Of a stretch of DNA of 64,000 nucleotides, positions 1-11,700 are shown in pieces. Position 1 is the stretch's first letter. Every line of letters begins with the position of its first letter. A program made the position numbers and the translations under genes. Location: the NCBI GenBank assembly GCA_014218235.1, contig CM024753.1:185604348-185668347 (forward strand). The letters are read 5' to 3'. The notes under the pieces are model-generated. The model searched no databases. It was given only the letters and a program-made list of their open reading frames with translations, and was not told the DNA's origin. The DNA comes from Colocasia esculenta (lineage: Eukaryota; Streptophyta; Magnoliopsida; Alismatales; Araceae).

Positions 1-889
1 ATGATCATGTCCCTATTACTATGAGCTTGTCATTGAAACTCTGTGGCCATAATATGTATATATTTGTTCGGCACAATATGGGACTTCGGTCCATTTGACC
101 AATGCCTGTGCAATAGGGGCCATGTCTGGTCCTGGGGAAGAGTGCCCCAACGTACTTATTAACCGCGGGAGTATGGACTTTTGGTGCTTGGCATAGCACA
201 ACGAATACGCAATATTTGTGTGAATGTGCCTTCATTAGATATGATATGATATGATATATTTGATATGATACATCTGTTCATGTGAATACATGATATCTGT
301 GTGAATATGACCAATTCATTTGATGTGATTCTACTCTTGAAATATTTGTCCATTGTATATGCAACTCGATATTGAATTTGATATGACATCCGTTCTATTC
401 CGCTATTCAATCTGTTAGTATTGCATGCATTGTCATCATGTTCATGTGCATATCTGCCTATTTAAAATGTTAATCGTGTATATTAGTGCCCACATAATAT
501 TGTGATGTAAATCCTACTGAGCTAGTTCGCTCACCTCTATCATCCTGCCCTTTTCAGGTAGTGATGAGGAACCAGAGGAGTCAGATGGGGCAGGGCAAGA
601 GTGATGAGCACCCGCCATATGTGGAGTTGATAGTCTAAGAATAGTTATTTGATTAGTCGATGTAATAGTGAAATATTGTTATTTGAATAATGGGCCCTTT
701 GATTGGCTCGATTGATGTAAGGTTTTTAATGAGTTGAGTGAATGGAATAAGGAGTACTTTTATGCCAATATTATAGTTTCCACTGTGTTATTATACTCAA
801 TTGTGACTCTGCGTTATTCAACTGTGATACGTCTATTTGTATCGTTCACGTATCTCGGTATTTATTCCGCTGCTAAATATCAGGGCGTG
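1..889 (+). mobile_element. Partial LTR of a Ty3/Gypsy element (Del/Tekay-like), cut at both sides
   Basis: No protein is encoded here. The stretch has the texture of a long Gypsy LTR: a TATGA-type simple repeat at 238-270, a segment near 521-568 in which a CTCACCTC block leads into a CCCTTTTCAGG splice-acceptor-like motif, and an end near 880-889 reading cagggcgtga, which resembles the usual ...GGGCGTGACA end of such LTRs but stops just short of CA. The following sequence belongs to a different element, so the LTR seems to have been cut there. The 5' end lies outside the window. Family assignment is by resemblance only. Confidence 0.35.
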
Positions 890-992
890 ATATCTCGGAT
901 AGCTCGAACAGGTCGGGAGGCTCCATCGCCTGCAGAGACTCGAACTCTGAGAGCTCGGAAGTGATGAGCTTCGGTGGTCCGAAGGCTTTGTC

Positions 993-1757
993 TCAAATGT
1001 TGACCGCCGACCAAACGATCAGGAAAGGCCACCCCGAGGGGCTATGGATGAAGACGAAATTCCTCTTCCAGTTATGGACAGAGGAAGGCATCCGACCGAG
1101 AATTTGCCGACCACACCGAGCTGTAAAATACAGCCAATCCCCGAAGGCTTTTACAGAAAAGCAGTAGAAGAAGAGGCGCGTGGTCGGAAGGACCTCGACC
1201 ACAACACATACTGCTAGGAAGCCGACAATCGACCTCCAGGAGTTGGGGGTCAATTGTGAAGGAGCGACTCCTAACTTAAGAAGAAGAAAAATGATAAAGG
1301 GATGAAAGGGGAGCCGAAGGCTGGCCCGAACCGCCTCGGAATAGATATAGACCCCCCTCCCCTCCATGGTATAATGGGCTCAGAGCAGTTTGTTAGAATA
1401 AATGGTGGAATCTACAGGAATGATCATACCCAGATGAGTTTCTATCCAACAGAAGGTGTCGGGGTCAATCTCGCATCTGGCGTCGGCTACAGTATCAGCC
1501 TAACGACGCGAGCCCGACATGTGGGAAGAGGGCATCCGAGGAATATATTTCCCCAGACCAACCTCCAGAATGGAGGAAGCCTCGGTGAGACCCGACACGA
1601 GAACGTCGGGTTGAGTATTCCTATCTGGGGTCCTATCAGAGTGAGAAGGCGCAGACGCGGGTGACGAAGAAGAAAAGCTCTCGGAAGGAGAACCTTCCTG
1701 GACATCCCCCTTTGGGTGAGGTTCGGAAGAGGAAGAGCTAGACGAGGAGGAACTCAT
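993..1757 (-). pseudogene. Broken antisense ORF of Tat element, Transposase_28-like N-terminus
   Basis: On the minus strand one frame runs from the ATG at 1757 to 993 with two internal stops, near 1499 and near 1380. It opens with a run of ten serines, then an acidic Ser/Pro-rich segment, then a stretch containing GVAPSQLTPNSWRSI. This last part matches the core seen in the antisense ORF of the second Tat element (GIVPIQLTPYSWRTI, near 55800) and resembles the domain called putative gypsy type transposon (Transposase_28). The family is known from plant retrotransposons and its function is not established. The 3' part is lost where the element is truncated. The shared frame across the stops argues for one decayed gene rather than chance ORFs. 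Confidence 0.6.
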
Positions 1758-1912
1758 CGCTTACCTCAGAAGGAAGCAAGCGAGGAACAAGCAGACAAGA
1801 AGCTCATATCGTCGGAATGGAATTTGTCGGATCCTCGGCAAGTCGTCGGTTGGTCGTCTGAGGGATGCTCGCACGCGTAAGCAAGGGTGGTCTTTTGAAC
1901 GGCGGTCCCCAC

Positions 1913-1920
1913 TATTTATA
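1913..1920 (-). promoter_or_regulatory. TATA box for the antisense ORF
   Basis: Read on the minus strand the sequence is cctataaatag, a good TATA box about 155 bp upstream of the antisense ATG at 1757. This suggests that the antisense ORF has its own promoter rather than depending on LTR readthrough. Placement is by motif only. Confidence 0.4.
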
Positions 1921-2084
1921 GGCCCAAGGGGTAAGCTTGATCGGACGGTCGAGGGATGTTAGAGCTAACAGCAGTCGCAATCTCGCCATGTGTTGGAATG
2001 CGATCGACCACCGAGCGACCACTCAGATCCTCAACGCACGCGACCATCGAGGAATGCCATCATTTAGCGGGGGAGTCGAGGCGG

Positions 2085-2870
2085 TGATACGACGTCTGAT
2101 ATAACCATACTGCGATTATGGCAGAGTGGTACGATGCATGGCAGGGCGGCACTGACAGCATCAAAGTACGATTAGACTCAACCGGTGCCGGTAGAGCCAA
2201 TGATGGTTTACCAAGGGATCCGTATGACCACTGGTAGCCACTTGGCAAGCCGACGAGATAGTGGAGAAAACAGCTTCACCTCAGAACGAATCTTCACTCT
2301 GACGTGAACCTGGGGGGCCAGTGGTACGGGTAGTTCTAAGCCGACGTTGAATAATCGCCGAGCTCGTACTCGGCCTATCCGACCTGAGGTCGTCCCAGCA
2401 GTCTGGGACGAGAAGTCATTTGTGGCAAGCCCTATCAGCATCTAGCACGCAGGCGTGATTCTCGGGGAACAACTCATTTGACCTCGTGATGCCCGCAGTC
2501 CACGTCTTCTTGACCCCACATGTATGACAATCACAGACATAAAGAACACAACCCCTGTGATCCCGCTAGCTATTTTTGGTCAGGCGCCATCAAAGGTCGT
2601 AACGGCTCCGGCGGGAGTTACGAGGATGCACAGCTGTCAGATAAGTCTCCTAGTCCTATAAAAGAAGCAGAGACATTCTGTCATAAGGTACGCAACTTCT
2701 ATCAATAAAACTCTCGTCTTCGACCTCACGAGCTGATTTTATCATCGGAGTGTCTGCCCATCGAAAAGCTTCGGTGGTCTTTGCAGGTCGGGAGCTCATC
2801 GACATCAACTTCATTCTCATCATCTTCTCTTGGATCTTCTCGGCTCGAGCCGACCTCGTCGCTCAAGCAT
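2085..2870 (+). repeat. Probable 3' LTR of the truncated Tat element
   Basis: It would begin TGATACGACG after a purine-rich stretch (agcgggggag, 2067-2076) and end ...CTCAAGCA near 2870, about 785 bp, close to the 764-766 bp LTRs of the other Tat element. A TATA box (tataaaag, 2657-2664) and an AATAAA at 2704-2709 lie in the order expected for U3-R-U5. There is no second copy in the window to confirm the ends. Confidence 0.4.
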
Positions 2871-5340
2871 AATCACTATCCAACTCTGTAGATGATGTAT
2901 TTGAATTGACAATTTTGTCCAAATTTTTAAATTGAATTCTCGCTCTGATCTCAATAACATTAGAAGTAGGAATCGCATGCAACTGCGTTTTTTAATGATT
3001 CCTCCATTTATGCGTGTCATCTTTACTTACACATGGGTCATGATAATTTTCTTCTGTATCGTTTCAATTTTTTCTTATATCTTTGAAATGGCAATCAGGC
3101 TTCTTTGTCTTTATGACTCCTATGGATATTGTTCATGTATGTTTCTCTTTACTGTTCGGTTGTGGTGTGTAATCTAACTTGAATAGTAATAGCAACTCTT
3201 TACTGTAAAAAAGAGAGAGTTTTTAATGATACTAATAAATTGTTTTTCTTTTTCTATTGTCAATTTGTCGTCCACAAATGGGATTGCTCTCTTTTTTTTC
3301 CTTTTTTTTTAGGGGGGGGGGGGGGGAGGGGGGAGGGGGTGGTTACGACAATGAGGGATTCTGACATGTTCTTCCATGTCTGGGTCAGTCTGGGTGATAG
3401 AAACATGAGCAATGCTTGGCCAAAAGCTTGCGTTGCGTCTGTGACCGCCGTCAAGAGATTGCTAGGAATCTCTACAAAAGTTGCCGCTGCCGTCGGCGAC
3501 CCGTTGCTGACGCCTGACAGGAACGAAGGACGGCGATGGCGCCGCGCTCTCCCAACTCCCAACTCCCAACAACCCCTTCCACACCCACTCTCCACTTGCG
3601 GCATTACTATGTGCTATTAAAGAGTTCCCCTTCCTTCCACTCTCCAGCAAGATGAAGACTAAAAAATAAAGCCAGCTGACGAGGGTAGGTTCCAGTCTGA
3701 ATTCTCTGTTCTGTCCAAAAAAAAAAAGTCTGAATTCTCTGGAATATTTGCAATCGAATCATGGGTAATTCATATTTCTCATATTTATTTATTCGATTTA
3801 AATAAAGTTTACTGTTTAGAGTTAAGTAAAAAATTGACAATTTTTTGTTAAAGATTTTAGACCCTTTAATAACTAGACAAGAGAATCGAGAATAAATGAA
3901 TCATGTATAGTTTATTCATGGTTAGGAGTTTTTTAAATTTGAGATGATTTAAATGAATGATAATTAAGAAAGGGATAATTTTTAACTTGATGTGATGTGA
4001 TAAAATGTACATAATTATTATCTCTTTATGTTTAGTTTGACACTATTTAACGGTGTATAAAGAGGGATACACGATTTCTTACAATAAAATATTATAATTA
4101 GTGAGTAATATTTAGAAATAACTTTTATCCCCCTCCATGAATGGGATAGATATTCTTTTATCCTAGATAATTTTTATCACACAGGCCAGGTTAAATTAAA
4201 TACATTTTCAAACTGTCTATAAAATTAACACAGATGATAAAAAAAAGGATAAATTTCTTTATCTCGTTACGAAAGAGGATTCACACTTAATATACAGCGG
4301 TAGGAATTGTGCGTGGCTTTCAAGATGAGCTTACATCATCGTGAAATTTTATTTTACGTTAGTTTTCAAAAATATTATTTATGTCGATATGCCCAAGTAA
4401 GCATGGGATTTGATGATAGACTCAGAATCTCCTAATCGATACAAATAAGTGAAGAGAAAAGTTTACTGTATTTTTATAAGTGCAATAACATCTCATCTAA
4501 TTATATTTTTAGATGTCTATTCGTTCACGTTTTTCTACACTACGTAAATAAAAAAAAAACAGAAAAAGAAAAATTTAGACATAAAATAGAAAATTATTTT
4601 TTTAAAAAAAATTAGACTCTAAAATAATCTCCTGAGCAAACATCCAAATAAAAAAATGACATGATGCAGTGCAATAAATCACATATGGACGAATGGACAT
4701 TCAAGAAAAATTTACTATATTTATAGAAGTGTAGTAAAGTCATATTTAAATATACTTTTGATTTGTGATTGATGAAGACGGCATTGAATTCCGTCATGTT
4801 GATGAGTTCAAATGTTGGACACTAAAATCGATGTGGTGTTGTCCACGATGTCCAGTGAGATGGATGAATGATGGGCCAAAAATATATTTAAATGTGATCT
4901 TACGTAAAATTTTCTGAAATGAAATTGATGATCACAAGTCACTTTAATTCAATCTAATCCTTATGATTTGATCATATCACCATCAACTTCGCTCGAGCAT
5001 TTTTAAATTAATTAAGATTTTGTTTGTGATGGCGAATTTAGTGTAGTGTATTTAAATTCAGAAATAATGTGGAAGATTTGGTTTTAATCTCGAATAGATA
5101 TCAATGTGGGAATATGGTGGAGATTAAGTTACAAATTTCTAACTTGAAAAAAAAAAAAACCAAATTTCAAGCAGGCAATATCCATTAGATTAAGATCCGA
5201 TCTATCACCGGATGTACATGAATTAATTAAATCGCTAGATTTGCAAACTTAGGTGAAATTATCCAATGGGGATAGACCATCATTTCGACTTAAAAATTTA
5301 TACAATAAAAAATTAACTCGCTAATTTTAAATGTTCAAAA
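2871..5340. other. AT-rich spacer upstream of FAAH, no gene recognised
   Basis: Short ORFs here are low-complexity and look like chance frames. A G-rich tract at 3313-3350, directly after a T-rich run, is the only marked feature and is an obvious place for assembly uncertainty. A more GC-rich patch at 3350-3650 contains no recognisable protein. Short homopolymer runs and TATA-like stretches fill the rest. Confidence 0.4.
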
Positions 5341-5643
5341 GATATTTTAATTAATCTTAAACCTTGCTGTCTCCGACTCTTCCTCCCCTGTTTCTTCCGC
5401 ACGTTTCCATTGGTTTCATCCCCTTCTGCAGGTCAAACAGGAAGCCTCACGTTCCTCGCAACCTTTTCCCCGTTGTTCTTGTTCTGCTGCTACCACCAAT
5501 TAATTGCTCCATTATTATTCGAACTGCCGATGACATATATATGGCATGCAGATAGATAGAAGACTGGAGAAGGTGAGAAGAGAGAACCAGAAAGAAGCAA
5601 TCGCCCGGAGGAGGAAGTGGAGATCGCGGATTGCCGGCTGGCC
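5341..5643 (+). promoter_or_regulatory. FAAH: FAAH proximal promoter and 5' UTR
   Basis: A pyrimidine-rich stretch (5365-5500) is followed by a TATA-like tatatat at 5536-5542 and a purine-rich probable leader up to the start codon at 5644. If the TATA box is used, the 5' UTR would be roughly 75 bases. No upstream ATG lies in the probable leader. The transcription start is inferred, not seen. Confidence 0.4.
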
Positions 5644-5731
5644 ATGGGCGGGGAGAAGAAGAAGCACGCCATGACGCCGGTGGAGGAGATCGATCTCTCC
5701 GCCGTCAAATACAGGCCCCAGGTCGTCAAAG
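5644..5731 (+). CDS. FAAH: FAAH exon 1
   Basis: Encodes residues 1-29 from the ATG in gccatgggcg, a good plant start context, to donor aaag|gtctgt. It includes VEEIDLSAVKY, the conserved N-terminal motif of plant FAAH. The frame is open upstream for a few codons but without an ATG. Confidence 0.88.
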
Positions 5732-8700
5732 GTCTGTCCCTCCCCTCTCTCTCTCGCTACTCCAGCTCTTGCCTCCGCCGTGTTTCTCGTCTTGTATCAT
5801 GCTCAGGTTCTTCCCTGCGATCTTATGTGAGTTTGCATTGGATGATGCAGCTCCCCACCTGACGGGATTCGCTCTGAGGTTCTTCGTGTGGCTTGTCGAG
5901 GCGCCCCCTTTCAGGTCCGTCATCCTTTCCGTGCTGAAGCGCCAGAATGGCATCCCGAAGGTTTGATTGGTCCTTTTTCGTTTAGCTTGCGCTGTTGCAT
6001 TTGTTATTGGTTTGTGATTCTCTTTCTCCACTCTCGCTTTTCTGGTCTTTTGACCTCCTCTTCTCTTGGGATTGGGGAGACCGCATTGCTATTACAACCC
6101 TCTTCTAATACTTGTCAGATGCTGGAGCACACTCTGATCCCCGAGCCCCCCATGTTCCGACCAGAGTTTCCACCCCAAGGTGCTTCACCTCAATCTTGCT
6201 TTTCAAATTAGCTGCTTGTGTGATCTAATTCTTCGCTTAAATATGAAGACAAAATGTTCTCCTCTGGAATCAGTGGCAGAAAGTTTAACATAGAAGACAA
6301 AAGTAACTTTTAGTTTGTCTGACAAGCTTCTGTTAGAAAGAATATGCTTCTGTATTTTTTGTCATGTAGAGCGCCGATACCTAAGATGCTAAAACTTCGG
6401 CAATGTGTTTCTTTGGAAAATTTCAGCACCAGAACCCGGTGTTCTCGATGTCGGTGAAGATAAGGCACCTCCTGCCCGTGTCGCATCAGCACTGGGATGC
6501 CTTCCCACTTATGATCCATCTCAACACTGGAGCAAGGAGGCTGGGATGCCTTTCCTTTACTGGACAATCCGTGATTATGCACATGCTTATCGGTCTAATC
6601 TTGCAACACCATCAGTCGTAAACTCTATCTCCTGGGAATATCTCTTTGCAGTCCATATATGTGGTAAATCTAGACGAAGAGGCAAAATTGATCAATCTGT
6701 GTGTAGGTCGCAGAGCGCATCGTCTCAGTGATAGAGGATTTCGCCAATAGGGAGCCTTCTATGCCACTACTAATCTCTTTTGACGCAGAGGAAGTTAGGA
6801 AGCAAGCTGCAGCTTCTACCCAGAGATTTCTAGAGGGTACTGCTAATGGACAGGCACACATCCATTTCTTATATTAGTGACTCAAATAGTGACTTATGCA
6901 TTTTTTTTATTGAAATTGTTTATATATACACTACTTGTCCGGTTGGCCCTATCTTTAGACTGACTGACTATGTCATATGCAGAAAAACCTTTATCAATTT
7001 TGGATGGTATCTTCATGGCTATCAAGGATGATGTTGACTGCTGTCCCTATCCCACGAGGGGTATGATTTAAAAAATTGTTCATCTTTTTTCTTTCATATG
7101 TGCCACTCCAAATGTATAGTCATCTTTGTGTAAAACCTTTTGTTCAGGTGGGACAACATGGCTGCACAAGACACGAATGGTCAAAGGTGATGCAGTTTGT
7201 GTCTCTAGGTTGCGAAGCTGTGGTGTAATATTTATAGGGAAGGCAAACATGCATGAATTGGGAATGGGAGTTACGGGGAACAATCCAAACTATGGGTGAG
7301 AAACCTGGCACTTCCAACTTTTTGGTGGTCCTACTGTCCTAGTTTCCTAGAGGCTTTGTAGCCAATAACCAACATTGTTATTTCACATTTAAATGGAATA
7401 TCTGGCTGATGAATAGTGTTAAGCAAGTTCATGAGAACATTTTACATGTTGGGAAATTGCAGAGGTTTTATACGGGATTCTATGAGATCATACATGCTAA
7501 AGGTTCAAGTTTTAAAATCAAGAGATGTTGTTTAGCAGGTTTGAGAGTAATTCATTTTTTAATTTCCAGGCAAATAAATTTTGAATAAAAAATAGGTGAA
7601 AGTTGCTAAATTTATTTTTAACTGTGTTAAATTTTAATACTAGATTGGGCCTTCCAACTCAAAACCTTAAGGTGATGAGTGGAGAGGGCGCCACTATAAA
7701 CACAATAGATATTTTGTCCTTTTTCAATGTGGGACTATTCTAACATGCCCCCTCACATGCAGGCTGATTTTAAGCTTTGTCATGTGGACCAAGGTTTGCC
7801 ATATCGGATCTCGGCTTCGTCTCGGGAGGGTCAAAGAGAAGAGATCTCGGAGAGATCTCGGAGAGATCTCGAAGAGATCAGGATAACATAAAAGTGTGGA
7901 TCACATAGGTTCACATGGATAATTCCTTAAGGAACATAGATAATTACATACATTCTCAAGCCTCAACCATGGATGACATAGGTTCACATATATCATACAA
8001 CAAGAGTGTGAGAACTGGACTTCGAGATGTGCATTTTGATTTTTCTCTCCTTAGGATTCTAGTTTATTTTCAATTAGAAAGTGAAAAATCTCATGAGTTT
8101 AGGTGATGATAGTTTAGGTTTGACCAAATCCTGAGAGGTCTCAAGCAGACTAAGTGCTGTCAGTAGGAGAGTGGCTCCCTTAGAGAAGTCATATGCACAT
8201 TTGACTTTTTTTACCGGACTTTAGATTTTTAGTATTCTATTAGGTTTATTTGAATTATGAAAATTTTAGATATGCCAAATTATAACAAATTATGAAAGAT
8301 TAGAAAGTCACTATTTTGATTGGAACCATCGAAATCACGATTTTCTTCTTGGATGGGAGAGTTGACTTTTTATTTGTAAGAGATATGATTTTTTTAATAT
8401 TTTTATTGGATTCAAATGGGGGGTACTTCCTTATTTACATGTAATATCTTAAGTTATTTAAATGATATTCAGGTAAATAAGGTCCTGACAACCCTGCCTG
8501 AAGAGGATCCTAACTGACAACCCTGCCTGAAGAGGATCCTAACTGACAACCCTGCCCGAACCCTGAAGACATATCTCGGCCATCTCGTTTCTCGGGGAGG
8601 GGCCGAGACCGAGAATCTCGCGAGATCTCGCGAGATTCTCGCGAGATTGCATACCATGATGTGGACCATAAACACAGGGTATGTGGCCCGGATCATACCT

Positions 8701-11700
8701 TGGGCTGTAATACCATGTTAAAATTTAATATTAGATTGGGCCTTCCAACTCAAAACCTTAAGGTGATGAGTGGAGAGGGCACCACTATTATAAACACAAG
8801 AGATATTTTGTCCCCTTTTCAATGTGGGACTATTCTAACAAGCTGTTAAATGACTCCTTTGAATGCTAGATGATCCTGCATCATTTGATGTTTACAAGCT
8901 TCTTTGAACCATTAAAGGTGCAAAAAGTTAATGTAACGCCTTGTTTTTAAATATTAATCGAATGACTTAAGTGATATGCAAATGAATTGAAAATAGGGTA
9001 CCAAGCAAACACGAGTAAATGCTGTAAATTATAAAAGAAACATATCAATCCCTAGATGAGTTCTCTTCATAAACATAAATGAGTTGAATGTTCTCATTTC
9101 AAGTTTGGCTTTTTTATGGGTTGCTCCTTTTTCTTGAGCTTACCTTGTTTACTTGGGTGTGTGAGTGGAATCGAGATTTTGTCTATGTCTAATCACGAGC
9201 TATTTATTCAATATACTAGTTCACCGCATCCCTAGTTCCTCCTATCCAAGGAATTAAAAGACGGATTTTGAAAGTTGATTTGCCCTGGGCAGTTTCAGTT
9301 TAAAGGCTGGTTCTGGCTATCCATTGGACCTGAGCTGGTTCCAATCTGGTTCTACCAGTTTTTAACACCACGCTCCTATGTGATGGCAACTCTCTCATCC
9401 AGATGAGATCTTGCCTCATTTGTGTTAGACAATTTTTTTTCCTCAAGTCTCTTGGATTGCATTTATGAATGGAGATATGCTGACCAAAACTTAGGTCAAA
9501 GAAGCTAATCCTAGCAAAATCTGTATCAGTTAGGAATCCTCCTGGTTTGATCTGACAAGATAGAAACTGAAGGGTTTATCGAAAATTATGATATGAAAAT
9601 AAGATCCGATCTTTGCTTCCATCTTGTGTCACAGGACAGTAGCATGTTATAGCATCTTGCTGCTAGAGTAGAGACAACACACTTTCTTAACGGGCCTAAT
9701 CTTTCTTCAGGAATTTAAATCAAAATAAGCAGATTAGGTCTAAGTTCGTCATTATATAATCTTCAAGGAAGTAATTAGCCATGGTGGTTTTATATAACTC
9801 ATAAACCAATTCAAATATGAGGACTCTGCCCTTACCATGTTTTATTATTCAAATTTTGGCACCATCAGCCAATGGAAAAAGGGAAATATAAGAGGAAAAA
9901 AATGGAGGGGGGGGAACCAATTTCCTTCAAGCAACTTGAAATCTGGCTTCTTTTCTAGTATCACATGATTCAACCTAAGACACTGGTTCTTCTTGTACCG
10001 TCTTGTCCTTGACATCATTCTTTTTTGTTGTATTGTTCCTTTCCAACGTTAGCCTATGGCATGACTTCACAGTCAAGTGCTCTTGGTCTGTTTCTTGTTG
10101 CCTATTTCCTTTTTGTTTGGGATCTGACTTTAATCCTGGGTCTTAATTACTAAGGAATGGGGCTAAATACCTTTATTTCAACATAAAGGTATTATATCCA
10201 TTCACAATGATCATTTATTCCCCAACTTGCACCAAATGTTAGTTATTGTCTCAGAAGCAACTGAAGAGGCATGTCAACCTGTGTACAATTTTACAGAGTT
10301 TACTGTCACGATGTTTTCTTTATCAGCCATCTTCAATTCTTATGCAGGACAGTACGAAATCCACACTCGGTTGAAAGATATACAGGTGGCTCTTCCTCTG
10401 GTCCTGCTGCAATTGTGGCCTGTGGATTGTGTCCTGCTGCAATTGGTACAGATGGAGGAGGTCGGTAGAGATCTGTGGCGACTCGTATGTTTGTACAACT
10501 GGGAATGTAACATGTGATTGATTTGATTCTTAATCAAACTTCAGGCTCCATAAGAATCCCCTCTTCACTTTGTGGTGTTGTGGGCTTGAAGACGACTTTT
10601 GGCAGAACTGACATAAAAGGGTAATGCAATTTTTTTTGTCAATTTGTCTCATGAAATTATATACTAATTGAACCAGTGGCTCATATGCCATTGTCTTGTG
10701 TTGATGTGTACAATAGGTATAGAGGAAGTTCTATCATGTAGAATACTTTTTCCTTCAATCAGTATATGTCTACAATATGCTTCATGGTTATTCATCTCAA
10801 TGATTTTTGCCTTAATTACTCTGTCTAGTTCTGCTTGTAAATCTTCAAAGGACTCCAAGTTTTTTTTTTTAAACTTCGTATTTGAAAGTGCATGTCTCAG
10901 ATATGGAGTAAAAAGGTCATGCTTCCTTTCACCATCATGTTTCTGTGTTACATCTGTGTTTTCTGAAGGATGGAGATACTTTTTCCTGTATATCTTAAAG
11001 TATTATGTTTATACTGTTCATTTTTATTGCACTTTCAGTTCAAGTTTAACTACTTTACCTGTTCAACAGCTCTCTATGTGATGGTGGTACAGTTGAAATT
11101 GTTGGCCCGCTTGCAGCTACAGTTGAGGACATCATGCTGGTGTAAGCTTCTTCATGGAATGGAGATTATGATATCCCTTTTTAACATTTTGTTATATTTA
11201 TTCATTAAACTTCTGTTGAGCGCACTCCTTTTTCCACAAATCAGAACTTATCAAAGGAGCAGGAGAATGACAGTGGAGACAGGTCATATAATTCTGTAGT
11301 AACTTATGGTTATCCTATTCTTGTGGGCAACAGGCATATTTCACATCTGAAATTCTTTTTCTTTCAGTTATTGGGTTGCATGGATAAGGTTAACTGGTTG
11401 CATTCTTTGGAACTCAACCTTGCAGCAGATTCCCATATCAGAATATTTGCAATCCTTCATTGTGGGCTACAACCTGCTTATGTATAGAGACATTTAATGT
11501 GGATCTGGAACATTTTCTTGTCTTAATTAATTCATAGTAGCATCCTTAGTTGGAGAAATTTATAAATTATGTCCATGTTCATCATCTTTTTCATGGATGG
11601 GAGAGGGTTTATCAAAAGTCTTCTGAGACCAGATAATGGGTAGATATTTACTTTAAACAACACAGCTAGGAAGGGACTGTCAAAGCTCCTCATAGATCTT

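Larger units (their letters stand above)
890..2870 (+). mobile_element. Truncated 3' end of a Tat-lineage Gypsy retrotransposon
   Basis: What remains is the stretch between pol and the 3' LTR plus a probable 3' LTR. The coding signal lies on the minus strand (993-1757), the arrangement seen in the complete Tat-lineage element at 46837-57236. No gag or pol is present upstream, so the element is 5'-truncated. The right end is placed at the CA near 2870 because a promoter, a polyadenylation signal and a U5-like stretch precede it. Both boundaries are approximate and no target-site duplication could be matched. Confidence 0.55.
7625..8840 (-). mobile_element. TRIM element in FAAH intron 7, interrupted by a hAT
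   Basis: Two near-identical terminal repeats of 121 bp (7625-7745) and 125 bp (8716-8840) begin TGTTAAA and end TTCTAACA. On the minus strand, the sequence next to the right repeat reads tggtattacagcc (8703-8715), a degenerate initiator-Met primer site, and next to the left repeat there is a purine tract. Without the 869-bp hAT insertion the internal part is only about 100 bp, so this is a terminal-repeat retrotransposon in miniature lying opposite to FAAH. Flanking five bases are aactg and agctg, an imperfect TSD. Confidence 0.8.

Noticed and set aside
3240..3620. Overlapping ORFs of about 120 codons upstream of FAAH
   Set aside because: They span homopolymer runs (T and G tracts), have no known motif, and both strands are open.
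5617..5643. In-frame extension upstream of the FAAH start
   Set aside because: The extended frame starts at a GTG, not an ATG, and the ATG at 5644 gives the N-terminus expected for plant FAAH.
8697..8715. Partial match to a tRNA-like sequence and to other TGGTATCAGAGC sites
   Set aside because: These are retroelement primer sites, complementary to the tRNA 3' end only; no cloverleaf surrounds them.
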